A stretch of DNA of 64,000 nucleotides from Streptomyces sp. SAI-135. Lineage in GTDB: Bacteria > Actinomycetota > Actinomycetes > Streptomycetales > Streptomycetaceae. The DNA is taken from NCBI RefSeq assembly GCF_029893805.1, contig NZ_JARXYP010000002.1, forward strand, positions 2,418,001-2,482,000, given 5' to 3'. Under the pieces are notes generated by a model. The model did no database searches, was not told the DNA's origin, and worked only from the letters and a program-made list of their open reading frames with translations. The position numbers and the translations under genes are program-made. Below, piece after piece: positions 1 through 7,490 of the stretch (position 1 is its first letter; every line of letters starts with the position of its first letter).

Positions 1-338
1 CTCTGGCCGTGCGGCTGGACCAGGCGGTGCGAGAGCAGGTGCAGCCGCAGGTAGGCGTCGTGGGTGTCGAGCGGCTTGTCGTCGAGGGAGGCGATGACCG
101 TGCGGACCGCGATCACCTCGACGCCACGGCGGGCGTCCGGGCCGATCGCCTTGGCGGCGCCTTCGCCGAGCAGTTCCACGGCCCTGTCGGCCGAGAGCCG
201 CTCGGTGCCGGCCGGACCGGGTTCGGCGGAGAGCTCGGGAGCGGGGAACCAGGTGTCGAGAACGGTGCCGTCGGCGGCGACGGTGGCGAGGCCTGCGGCG
301 ATGGCGCCGGTGGTGCGCGGGGCAGTCGTGTCGGTCAT
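1..338 (-). CDS. dapD: 2,3,4,5-tetrahydropyridine-2,6-dicarboxylate N-succinyltransferase, N-terminal part
   Basis: About 112 codons of the 5' end are present; the gene runs off the left edge. The enzyme succinylates tetrahydrodipicolinate in the succinylase branch of lysine/diaminopimelate synthesis. The reverse-strand reading starts MTDTTAPRTTGAIAAGLATV and continues through VLDTWFPAPEL and AYLRLHLLSHRLVQPHG. These match the actinobacterial DapD N-terminal domain as I know it from M. tuberculosis; the hexapeptide-repeat catalytic domain lies outside the window. The ATG at 336-338 has no Shine-Dalgarno sequence. It sits 6 nt after a TAGGTT -10-like box (345-350), so a leaderless mRNA is likely. 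The 58-bp repeat array begins directly behind this promoter. Confidence 0.93.
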   Translation of the reverse strand, partial: MTDTTAPRTTGAIAAGLATVAADGTVLDTWFPAPELSAEPGPAGTERLSADRAVELLGEGAAKAIGPDARRGVEVIAVRTVIASLDDKPLDTHDAYLRLHLLSHRLVQPHGQ

Positions 339-344
339 GAGGGA

Positions 345-350
345 AACCTA
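345..350 (-). promoter_or_regulatory. Putative -10 box of dapD (leaderless start)
   Basis: On the minus strand TAGGTT is followed by 6 nt and then the dapD ATG. No ribosome binding site lies between them, as expected for a leaderless transcript. No good -35 is visible; the corresponding position already lies inside the first copy of the repeat array. Confidence 0.4.
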
Positions 351-354
351 ACCG

Positions 355-1095
355 GCACGGGGCACGGGACGCGAACCCGCCCGCGGGACGTCTCGGGTGG
401 TGAGCCGGCCCGGCGCGGAGCACGGGACGCGAACCCGCCCGCGAGACGTCCCGGGTGGGCCACCCCGGCACGGGACGCGACCCCGTCGGCGGAACGTCTC
501 GGGTCGCGAGCCGCCCCAACACGCAGCACAGGACGCAAACCCGACCGCGGGACGTCTTGGGTGATGGGCCACCCCGGCACGGGACGCGAACCCGCCCGCG
601 AGACGTCTCGGGTAGTGAGCTGCCCCAGCACGGGGCACGGGACGCGAACCCGCCCGCGAGACGTCTCGGGTGGTGAGCCGGCCCGGCGCGGAGCACGGGA
701 CGCGAACCCGACCGCGGGACGTCCCGGGTGGGCCACCCCGCACGGGACGCGAACCCGTCGGCGGAACGTCTCGGGTCGCAAGCCGCCCCAACACGCAGCA
801 CAGGACGCGAACCCGACCGCGAAACCCCCCAAGCCGCGGGCTGCCCCAGCACGAAGCACAGGAGGCGCACCCGGCCACGGAACGCCCCAGGCCGCAAGCC
901 GCCCCAACACGGAGCACAGGACGCGAACCCGACCGCGGGACGTCCCGGGTGATGGGCTGCCCCGGTGCGGGACGCGAACCCGTGCGCAGGGCGTCTCGGG
1001 TCGTGGGCCACCCCGGCACAGGGCACGGGACGCGCACCCGACCGCGGGACCTCTCGGGTCGTGAGCCGCCCCAGCACGGGGCGCGGGCGCAGCCC
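355..1095. repeat. Degenerate 58-bp tandem repeat array (about 13 units) with palindromic ACGT cores
   Basis: About 13 copies of a 58-bp unit follow one another, some shortened to 47-51 bp. Each carries a conserved stretch, CACGGGACGCGAACCCG, followed by a palindromic core around ACGT. Intact cores lie at 388, 446, 494, 552, 603, 661, 719, 766 and 940; decayed ones lie near 824, 882, 990 and 1049. Core variants are perfect palindromes such as CGAGACGTCTCG (units at 603 and 661) and CGGGACGTCCCG (719 and 940), or mixtures of the two. The spacing pattern of the first units (58 then 48) recurs at 661-766 (58, 58, 47), which suggests block duplication. Several frames are open on both strands because of base composition; I see no credible gene here. 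The array fills the whole space between dapD and the TetR gene. Confidence 0.9.
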
Positions 1096-1145
1096 GCCCG
1101 GTCGTCGCCGCTCGCCCCGGGCCGGCCGGGGGTGAGCCGGCTCGC

Positions 1146-1691
1146 CTACGTCCCCCGCGGGATCACCCGCGCCAACACCTCCCGTGCGTAGTCCTCGTCG
1201 TAGGGCGCGCCCGTCAGCAGCACCTGGAGGCAGATCCCGTCCATCAGCGCGACCAGCGCCCGTGCCGTGACCCGGTCCGTGCGGCGGGTGAGGCCTGCGG
1301 CGAGCTCGTCGGCCCATTCGGCGGCGACGGGGCGCAGGGCGGGGCGGCGCAGGGCGGCCAGGTAGAGCTCGTACTCCAGCTCGACGCCGGTGCGGTCGCC
1401 GCCGAGCCAGTCGCCGAGGACCCTGGCGAGGTCGGCGGCCAGGTCGCCGCCGGGGCCGTCGAGGGCCCCGTGCGCGGCGACCGCCTTGGCGAAACCCTCG
1501 CTGGCCTGGCGCAACGCGGCGACCATCAGCTCGTCGAGGCTCTTGAAGTGGTACGTCGTCGATCCGAGCGGTACGTCGGCCTCAGCGGCGGCGCTGCGGT
1601 GGCTGAGCCCGGCGAGCCCTTTGTTCCCCACGACCCGGATGGCCGCGTCGATGATGCGCTGCCGGCGCTCGGGGTCGTGCCGCCGGGCCAT
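1146..1691 (-). CDS. TetR-family repressor
   Basis: 181 aa. The N-terminal TetR helix-turn-helix is clear: RRQRIIDAAIRVVGNKG, then a recognition segment ending in STTYHFKSLDELM. The C-terminal domain is a ligand-binding helical domain of unknown specificity. Its ATG overlaps the stop codon of the small multidrug resistance gene by one base (TGATG), so the two genes are co-transcribed and probably translationally coupled. The usual arrangement is a repressor that senses a pump substrate and represses its own operon. A candidate operator lies at 2013-2026. Confidence 0.9.
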   Translation of the reverse strand: MARRHDPERRQRIIDAAIRVVGNKGLAGLSHRSAAAEADVPLGSTTYHFKSLDELMVAALRQASEGFAKAVAAHGALDGPGGDLAADLARVLGDWLGGDRTGVELEYELYLAALRRPALRPVAAEWADELAAGLTRRTDRVTARALVALMDGICLQVLLTGAPYDEDYAREVLARVIPRGT

Positions 1692-2011
1692 CAGTGCGCC
1701 CCGCCCAGGTTCAGGACGACGACGCCCACGATGATCAGCGCGATCCCGGCGGCCTTGGTGACCGTCATGCCCTCCCCGAGGAAGACCATCCCGATGGTGG
1801 CGATGGCCGCGGTGCCCACGCCGGCCCAGATCGCGTAGGCGGTGCCGACCGAGACCGTCTTCAGCGTCTGGGCGAGCAGCAGGAAGGACAGGACGTAGCC
1901 GAGCACGGTCAGCAGCGAGGGCCCGAGCCTGCTGAAGCCCTCGGTGTACTTCATGGCCGTGGTCGCTCCGACCTCGGCGGCGATGGCTCCGGCGAGCAGC
2001 AGGTATCCCAT
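1691..2011 (-). CDS. Small multidrug resistance (SMR) family transporter
   Basis: 106 aa, the normal SMR length, with four hydrophobic helices. The conserved membrane glutamate that couples proton and cation transport is present near residue 13 (AGAIAAEVGATTAMK). Later segments (GTAYAIWAGVGTA, LIIVGVVVLNL) are typical of the EmrE/SugE group. SMR proteins are dual-topology dimers in the cell membrane that export quaternary ammonium or guanidinium compounds; substrate class cannot be assigned here. It is the first gene of the pair with the TetR repressor. The ATG at 2009-2011 follows a TACGCT box by 7 nt, which suggests a leaderless start. Confidence 0.88.
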   Translation of the reverse strand: MGYLLLAGAIAAEVGATTAMKYTEGFSRLGPSLLTVLGYVLSFLLLAQTLKTVSVGTAYAIWAGVGTAAIATIGMVFLGEGMTVTKAAGIALIIVGVVVLNLGGAH

Positions 2012-2012
2012 G

Positions 2013-2026
2013 TGTACAAGCGTACA
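2013..2026. promoter_or_regulatory. Candidate TetR operator TGTAC-N4-GTACA
   Basis: A perfect 5-bp inverted repeat with a 4-bp spacer (AAGC) lies directly upstream of the SMR start codon. It overlaps a TACGCT -10-like hexamer (2019-2024, minus strand) and the presumed transcription start. That is the expected place for an autorepressor site of the TetR protein encoded in the same operon. Confidence 0.5.
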
Positions 2027-2212
2027 TAACGACGCCCGCGGAGCCTCCCGGTCCGCTGATACGGGAATGTGGAAACCAGCCGCTTCAAAGGGCTGCTCAC
2101 AACGCCCGGTAACCACTACTGTTCCCTCCGGAACCACTTGTGGTTCACCCTTCACATACCGCGCCACCACAGCAGCGGCACGCCGCACCGCGTCGCGCCG
2201 GAGGAACCGCGC

Positions 2213-3028
2213 ATGCCCGAAGACAAGTCCCGGCCGCCCCAGGACCGCCCCTGGGAGAACGGCTGGACGTTGGACACCACCCGCACGCCCGGCACCCGAC
2301 GGCTCTATCTCGCCGGGGCGCTGGCGGTGGCCACCGTCGTCGCCTGCGTGGCGGCGATATCCGCGACGAGCAAGGGAGTTGACGAACCGTCGAAGACCGC
2401 GCTGGACGAGAGGGACGGGCTGATCTCCTTCTCCTCGCAGCCCGCGCCCACCGTCGCTCCGCAGGGCGACAGCGGCCTCTCCTCGGTCTCCCCCACTCCC
2501 CGGGAGCCCCGGCAGCAGGGCGCCGACCCCACCGTCACCGTGACGGAGACCCCGAAGCCGCCCAAGTCCACGGCGTCCAAGGGCAGTTCACCGAAGCCGC
2601 GGCCCGCCGCGATCCACCGTTCCCTCCGCTCGGTCAACTTCCCCGACCGCTACTGGCACGTGGACGACGGCCATGTGGGCCTGGACCCGGCCGGTGGCTC
2701 AAAGTTCCGCGAGGACGCCACCTTCACTCAGGTCAAGGGCCTGGCCAACAGCTCCTGTTACTCGTTCACCACCCACGACGGCAGCTATCTGCGCCACCGC
2801 GACTTCGTCCTGCGGGCCGACCGCAACGACGGCTCGTCCCTGTTCCGGCAGGACGCCACGTTCTGCCCCCGGGACGCCTCCTACTCCGGCGCGACGATGC
2901 TGGAGTCGGTGAACTACCCCGGCTACTTCCTCCGCCACCGGAACTTCGTCATCCGCCTGGAGCGCTTCGAGTACAGCTCGCAGTATCTGTCGGACTCGTC
3001 GTTCCAGCTGGTGGGCGGACTGGCCTGA
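2213..3028 (+). CDS. Membrane-anchored protein with an arabinofuranosidase-B (AbfB/CBM42-like) domain
   Basis: 271 aa. The start is the ATG at 2213, which has GGAGG at 2200-2204. The order is a short charged N-terminus, one membrane helix (LYLAGALAVATVVACVAAI, about residues 25-45), a Pro/Thr/Ser-rich extracellular linker (about 60-125), and a C-terminal AbfB beta-trefoil domain. That domain contains SVNFPDRYWHV, YLRHRDFVLR, SVNYPGYFLRHRNFVIR and SSFQLVGGL. AbfB domains bind arabinose side chains of plant hemicellulose. No catalytic domain is present, so this is a surface-tethered sugar-binding module rather than an enzyme. Its 3' end faces the suf operon across a strong terminator. Confidence 0.85.
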   Translation: MPEDKSRPPQDRPWENGWTLDTTRTPGTRRLYLAGALAVATVVACVAAISATSKGVDEPSKTALDERDGLISFSSQPAPTVAPQGDSGLSSVSPTPREPRQQGADPTVTVTETPKPPKSTASKGSSPKPRPAAIHRSLRSVNFPDRYWHVDDGHVGLDPAGGSKFREDATFTQVKGLANSSCYSFTTHDGSYLRHRDFVLRADRNDGSSLFRQDATFCPRDASYSGATMLESVNYPGYFLRHRNFVIRLERFEYSSQYLSDSSFQLVGGLA

Positions 3029-3042
3029 GCGTCGCCCGAACG

Positions 3043-3083
3043 CGCGAAAGCGGCGGCCACCGAAAGGTGCCGCCGCTTTCGCG
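3043..3083. terminator. Bidirectional terminator between the AbfB gene and the suf operon
   Basis: A perfect 15-bp inverted repeat (3043-3057 with 3069-3083) encloses an 11-nt loop that can itself pair as ACC-GAAA-GGT. It lies between two convergent genes and serves both strands. Confidence 0.88.
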
Positions 3084-3095
3084 TGTACGCGTCCC

Positions 3096-3428
3096 TCAGA
3101 CGTTGAACCCGAGCGCCCGAAGCTGCTCGCGCCCGTCGTCCGTGATCTTGTCCGGCCCCCACGGCGGCATCCACACCCAGTTGATGCGGAGTTCGCTGAC
3201 GAGGCCGTCCGTGGCGGACTTGGCCTGGTCCTCGATGACGTCCGTCAGCGGACAGGCCGCCGAGGTCAGGGTCATGTCGAGGGTCGCGATGTTCGCGTCG
3301 TCGATGTGGATGCCGTAGATCAGGCCGAGGTTGACGACGTCGATGCCCAGTTCGGGGTCGACGACGTCGTACAGCGCCTCGCGGATCTCCTCCTCCGAGG
3401 CCGGCTTCATCTCAACGGTCTCGCTCAT
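3096..3428 (-). CDS. Metal-sulfur cluster assembly factor (MIP18/DUF59 family, SufT-like)
   Basis: 110 aa, last gene of the suf operon. The family core is present: EIREALYDVVDPELGIDVVN near the N-terminus, DMTLTSAACPL with the conserved cysteine, then WVWMPPWGPDKI. Proteins of this family (SufT, PaaD-like, eukaryotic MIP18/CIA2) help mature Fe-S proteins. The ATG overlaps the sufU stop by 4 nt (ATGA), and a GAAAGGAAG ribosome site lies inside the sufU end, so translation is coupled. The terminator at 3043-3083 follows. Confidence 0.9.
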   Translation of the reverse strand: MSETVEMKPASEEEIREALYDVVDPELGIDVVNLGLIYGIHIDDANIATLDMTLTSAACPLTDVIEDQAKSATDGLVSELRINWVWMPPWGPDKITDDGREQLRALGFNV

Positions 3429-3895
3429 GCCGTCTTCCTTTCGGCGTCGGCTCCGGCGTCCATCGCCTGGGCCGTCGCGTCCTTCCACGCCATCCAGCTG
3501 AGGAGGGCGCACTTGACCCGGGCCGGGTACTTGGAGACACCGGCGAACGCGACCGCGTCCTCCAGCACCTCCTCCATCGCTTCGTCGGGCTCGATCCTGC
3601 CCTTCGACTGCATCAGCTCCAGGAAGGTCTCCTGGATCCGCTGCGCGTCCGCCAGGTCCTTGCCCACCAGCAGATCGTTCAGCACGGACGCGCTGGCCTG
3701 GCTGATCGAGCAGCCCTGGCCCTCGTAGGAGACGTCCTCGATCCTCGTGCCGTCGTACTTCACGCGGAGGGTGATCTCGTCGCCGCACGTCGGGTTCACG
3801 TGGTGCACCTCGGCGTCGCCGTCCCGGAGACCACGCCCGTGCGGGTGCTTGTAGTGGTCCAGGATGACTTCCTGGTACATCGAGTCCAGCTTCAT
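3425..3895 (-). CDS. sufU: Fe-S assembly sulfur-transfer protein SufU
   Basis: 156 aa. SufU is a zinc protein that accepts persulfide sulfur from SufS in the Gram-positive/actinobacterial SUF pathway. The zinc-site residues are visible: Cys37 and Asp39 in NPTCGDE, Cys62 in GQGCSIS, and Cys129 in RVKCALL. An insertion relative to IscU, typical of SufU, is also present. It sits between sufS (17-nt gap) and the SufT-like gene (4-nt overlap). Confidence 0.95.
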   Translation of the reverse strand: MKLDSMYQEVILDHYKHPHGRGLRDGDAEVHHVNPTCGDEITLRVKYDGTRIEDVSYEGQGCSISQASASVLNDLLVGKDLADAQRIQETFLELMQSKGRIEPDEAMEEVLEDAVAFAGVSKYPARVKCALLSWMAWKDATAQAMDAGADAERKTA

Positions 3896-3912
3896 GCGAT
3901 AGCCCGTTCCCG

Positions 3913-5169
3913 TCAGCCGAAGAAGTTCCGTACGTGCTCCAGGCCCTCGACCAGTGCGTCGATCTCGGCCGGAGTGGAGTACAGATAGAACGACGCTCGC
4001 GTGGTCGCGGGAATTCCGTACCTGAGGCAGACCGGCCGCGCGCAGTGGTGGCCGACCCGGACCGCGATGCCCTGCTCGTCGAGCACCTGGCCCACGTCGT
4101 GCGGGTGGATGTCACCGAGCGTGAAGGAGATCGCCGCGCCCCGGTCCTCGGCCGTGGTCGGGCCGATGATCCTGAGGTCGGGGACCTCCGTCAGGCGCTG
4201 GACCGCGTACTCGGTCAGCGCGTGCTCGTGGGCGAGGATCTTGTCCATGCCGATCGACTGGAGGTAGTCGATCGCCGCGCCCAGGCCCACGGCCTGCGCG
4301 ACCGGGGGCGTGCCCGCCTCGAACTTGTGCGGTGCCGGGGCGTACGTCGACGAGTGCATCGACACGGTCTCGATCATCTCGCCGCCGCCGAGGAACGGGG
4401 GCAGGTCCTCCAGGAGTTCCTGCCGGCCCCAGAGCACGCCGATGCCCGTCGGGCCGCACATCTTGTGACCGGTGAAGGCCACGAAGTCGGCCTGGAGCGC
4501 CTGGACGTCCACCGGCATGTGCGGGGCGGCCTGGGAGGCGTCGATGCAGACCAGCGCGCCGACTTCCTGCGCGCGGCGGACGATCGCCTCGACCGGGTTG
4601 ACCGTGCCCAGGATGTTGGAGACCAGCACGAAGGAGACGATCTTCGTCTTCTCGGTGATGATCTCGTCGATGTTGGAGAGATCGAGGCGGCCGTCGTCGG
4701 TCAGCCCGAACCACTTCAGCTTCGCGCCCGTGCGCTGCGCGAGCAGCTGCCACGGCACGATGTTGGAGTGGTGCTCCATCTCCGTGATGACGATCTCGGT
4801 CTCGGAGTCCACGCGGTAGGGCTCGTCGGCCCAGCCCAGCATGTTCGCCACGAGGTTGAGCGACTCGGAGGCGTTCTTGGTGAAGATCACCTCGTCGCGC
4901 GAGGGCGCGTTGATGAACTCGGCGACCTTGTCGCGCGCGGCCTCGTACAGCGCCGTGGCCTCCTCGGCGAGCACATGCACACCGCGGTGGACGTTGGCGT
5001 TGTAGCGCTCGTAGTACTCGCTCAGGGCGTCCAGTACCTGGCGCGGCTTCTGCGAGGTCGCCGCGTTGTCCAGGTAGACGAGCTTCCGGTCGTCGTGGAC
5101 CAGGCGGTCCAGGATCGGGAAGTCCTTGCGGATCGCCTCTGTGTCGAGGAGGCCCGGCAGCTGTGTCAC
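3913..5169 (-). CDS. sufS: Cysteine desulfurase SufS
   Basis: 418 aa, class V PLP-dependent enzyme that removes sulfur from L-cysteine and passes it to SufU. The PLP lysine is Lys236 in FTGHKMCGPTGIG. The persulfide-forming cysteine is Cys376 in VRVGHHCARPVC, the SufS-type (group II) context. Translation starts at GTG (5167-5169), which overlaps the sufC stop by 4 nt (GTGA). Confidence 0.96.
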   Translation of the reverse strand: MTQLPGLLDTEAIRKDFPILDRLVHDDRKLVYLDNAATSQKPRQVLDALSEYYERYNANVHRGVHVLAEEATALYEAARDKVAEFINAPSRDEVIFTKNASESLNLVANMLGWADEPYRVDSETEIVITEMEHHSNIVPWQLLAQRTGAKLKWFGLTDDGRLDLSNIDEIITEKTKIVSFVLVSNILGTVNPVEAIVRRAQEVGALVCIDASQAAPHMPVDVQALQADFVAFTGHKMCGPTGIGVLWGRQELLEDLPPFLGGGEMIETVSMHSSTYAPAPHKFEAGTPPVAQAVGLGAAIDYLQSIGMDKILAHEHALTEYAVQRLTEVPDLRIIGPTTAEDRGAAISFTLGDIHPHDVGQVLDEQGIAVRVGHHCARPVCLRYGIPATTRASFYLYSTPAEIDALVEGLEHVRNFFG

Positions 5170-5930
5170 GCGGATACGCCGCCCTTCGTGTATGCCTCGT
5201 AGCCCTCGTTCTCCAGCTTGTCGGCGAGTTCGGCGCCGCCGGACTCGACGATCCGGCCGCCGGAGAAGACGTGGACGAAGTCGGGCTTGATGTAGCGCAG
5301 GATGCGCGTGTAGTGCGTGATCAGCAGGGTGCCGACCTCGCCGGTCTCCCGGACGCGGTTGACGCCCTCGGAGACGATCCGCAGCGCGTCGACGTCGAGT
5401 CCGGAGTCCGTCTCGTCGAGGATCGCGACCTTCGGCTTGAGCAGTTCGAGCTGGAGGATCTCGTGGCGCTTCTTCTCACCGCCGGAGAAGCCCTCGTTGA
5501 CGTTGCGCTCGGCGAAGGAGGGGTCCATGTTGAGGCGCTCCATGGCCTCCTTGACCTCCTTCACCCAGGTGCGCAGCTTGGGGGCCTCGCCGCGGATGGC
5601 GGTGGCGGAGGTGCGGAGGAAGTTCGACACGGAGACACCCGGGACCTCGACCGGGTACTGCATCGCGAGGAACAGGCCGGCGCGGGCGCGCTCGTCGACC
5701 TCCATCTCCAGGACGTCCTCGCCGTCGAGGGTGACGGTGCCGCCGGTGATCGTGTACTTGGGGTGACCCGCGAGGGAGTAGGCGAGCGTCGACTTGCCGG
5801 AGCCGTTGGGGCCCATGATGGCGTGCGTCTCGCCCTGCTTCACGGTCAGGTCGACACCCTTGAGGATCTCCTTCGTGGCGTTGTCGGCCTCGACGGTGAC
5901 GTGCAGGTCTCGGATTTCAAGCGTTGCCAT
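5166..5930 (-). CDS. sufC: Fe-S assembly ATPase SufC
   Basis: 254 aa ABC-type ATPase, not a transporter. It partners with SufB and SufD to form the cluster scaffold SufBC2D. Walker A is GPNGSGKST (about residues 40-48). The SufC-type signature SGGEKKRHEI and Walker B VAILDETDSGLD are present. The start lies 7 nt after the stop of the Rieske gene, inside the same operon. Confidence 0.96.
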   Translation of the reverse strand: MATLEIRDLHVTVEADNATKEILKGVDLTVKQGETHAIMGPNGSGKSTLAYSLAGHPKYTITGGTVTLDGEDVLEMEVDERARAGLFLAMQYPVEVPGVSVSNFLRTSATAIRGEAPKLRTWVKEVKEAMERLNMDPSFAERNVNEGFSGGEKKRHEILQLELLKPKVAILDETDSGLDVDALRIVSEGVNRVRETGEVGTLLITHYTRILRYIKPDFVHVFSGGRIVESGGAELADKLENEGYEAYTKGGVSA

Positions 5931-5937
5931 GGGTGCC

Positions 5938-6255
5938 TCAGGACTCCTGGGTGAGGGAGACGAGCACGTCGTCCCCTTCGATCTTTACGGGGTATACGGG
6001 GACGGGGCGCGTCGCGGGGAGGCCGGACGGTTTGCCGGTGCGCAGGTCGAAGCTGGAGCCGTGCAGCCAGCACTCGATCTGGCAGTCCTCCACCTCGCCC
6101 TCGGAGAGCGAGACGTTGGCGTGGGAGCAGATGTCGTGGATGGCGAACACCTCTCCCTCGGTCTGCACGACCGAGACCGGCGTGCCGTCGAGTTCCACCC
6201 GCTTCGGGGTGTCCTCCTCCAGCTCGCTCAGCCCGCAGGCGCGTACGAAAGCCAT
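5938..6255 (-). CDS. Rieske-type [2Fe-2S] ferredoxin encoded in the suf operon
   Basis: 105 aa, a single Rieske domain. The ligands fit the two-part Rieske motif: CSH (ICSHANVSL) and CWLH (IECWLHGSSFD). The protein resembles the small ferredoxin components of ring-hydroxylating dioxygenases (NirD/BphF type), but no oxygenase genes are nearby. Its place between sufD and sufC, with a 1-nt overlap with sufD and a 7-nt gap to sufC, points to a role in electron supply or Fe-S handling. That role is inference from context. Confidence 0.92.
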   Translation of the reverse strand: MAFVRACGLSELEEDTPKRVELDGTPVSVVQTEGEVFAIHDICSHANVSLSEGEVEDCQIECWLHGSSFDLRTGKPSGLPATRPVPVYPVKIEGDDVLVSLTQES

Positions 6256-7436
6256 CAGACGGTGGCCTCCAGCTCCTCGTCGATCTTCGCGAGAAGGCGC
6301 TCCTCGATGTCGTCGACACCGATCTGCTGGACCAGCTCGGCGAAGAAGCCGCGGACCACCAGGCGACGGGCCTCGTCGGCCGGGATGCCACGGGCCATCA
6401 GGTAGAAGAGCTGCTCGTCGTCGAAGCGGCCGGTCGCCGAGGCGTGCCCGGCGCCGACGATCTCGCCGGTCTCGATCTCCAGGTTCGGCACGGAGTCGAC
6501 CCGGGCGCCGTCGGTGAGGACGAGGTTCCGGTTCATCTCGTAGGTGTCGGTGCCCTCGGCCTTGGCCTCGATGAGCACGTCGCCGATCCACACCGCGTGC
6601 GCCGCGTCGCCCTGGAGCGCGCCCTTGTAGACGACGTTGGACTTGCAGTGCGGGGTGTTGTGGTCGACCAGCAGGCGGTGCTCCTGGTGCTGGCCCCGGT
6701 CCGTGAAGTAGAGCCCGAACAGCTCGGCCTCACCGCCGGTGCCGGCGTAGGAGACGCGCGGGTGCAGCCGTACGACGTCGCCGCCGAAGGTCACCACGAC
6801 CGACTTGAAGGACGCGTCCCGGCCGACCAGCGCGTTGTGCTGGGCGACGTGCACGGCCTTGTCGTCCCAGTCCTGGACGGAGACGACGGTGAGCTTGGCG
6901 CCGTCCCCGAGGAGGTAGTCGACGTTGGCCGCGAGCACCGCGTCACCGGTGTGGTCGATGACCACGACGGCCTCGGCGAAGGCGCCCAGCTCGATCACCT
7001 GGTGGGCGAAGGCGGTGCCGCCCTCGCCGTGCACGGCGATCCGGATGGGCTCGGTGAGGACCGTCTCCTTGGGGACGGTGATCACGCCGGCCTTCTCGAA
7101 CGCGGAGAACGCCTGGGCGGCGATGCGGTCCACCGGGGTGCCCGCCTTGCCGATCCGGGCGTCGTCACGGCCGACGGTCTCGACGGTGACGCCCTCGGGG
7201 GCCTGCACGTCCACCTTGACGCCGTCGTCGGTGGCGACCGCGGTGCCGTCGTGCAGCCCGCGCAGGCGCTCCAGCGGGGTGAACCGCCACTCCTCCTCAC
7301 GGCCGTGCGGGACCGGGAAGTCCGCGACGTCGAAGGAGGGGGGCGCGCTCATGCGCGTGGCGACGGTCGACTCGGCGGCCACCGCGATCTGGCCGGCGGT
7401 GGTGGATCCCACCGGGATGTTCTGAGCCTCAGCCAT
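6255..7436 (-). CDS. sufD: Fe-S assembly scaffold protein SufD
   Basis: 393 aa. SufD is the SufB paralogue and part of the SufBC2D complex, mostly a beta-helix. The C-terminal region has the family signature GHASATGRFDDEQLFYLMARGIP followed by ARRLVVRGFFAELVQQI, which aligns with the SufB end. The stop overlaps the Rieske ATG by one base (TGATG). A 54-nt gap separates it from sufB. Confidence 0.95.
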   Translation of the reverse strand: MAEAQNIPVGSTTAGQIAVAAESTVATRMSAPPSFDVADFPVPHGREEEWRFTPLERLRGLHDGTAVATDDGVKVDVQAPEGVTVETVGRDDARIGKAGTPVDRIAAQAFSAFEKAGVITVPKETVLTEPIRIAVHGEGGTAFAHQVIELGAFAEAVVVIDHTGDAVLAANVDYLLGDGAKLTVVSVQDWDDKAVHVAQHNALVGRDASFKSVVVTFGGDVVRLHPRVSYAGTGGEAELFGLYFTDRGQHQEHRLLVDHNTPHCKSNVVYKGALQGDAAHAVWIGDVLIEAKAEGTDTYEMNRNLVLTDGARVDSVPNLEIETGEIVGAGHASATGRFDDEQLFYLMARGIPADEARRLVVRGFFAELVQQIGVDDIEERLLAKIDEELEATV

Positions 7437-7490
7437 GGCTGTCGGTCTGCTCTCTTCCTGCGTAAGTGACTTGATGGGGGCGGCCGTTGC

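Noticed and set aside
9..1064. A 351-codon open frame (plus) and 191/229-codon frames (minus) through the 58-bp array
   Set aside because: Several frames on both strands are open at once because of repeat composition. None has a ribosome site or family similarity, and the plus frame is antisense to the real dapD start.
355..1095. CRISPR array
   Set aside because: The units are contiguous and similar over their full length, with no unique spacers and no cas genes nearby.
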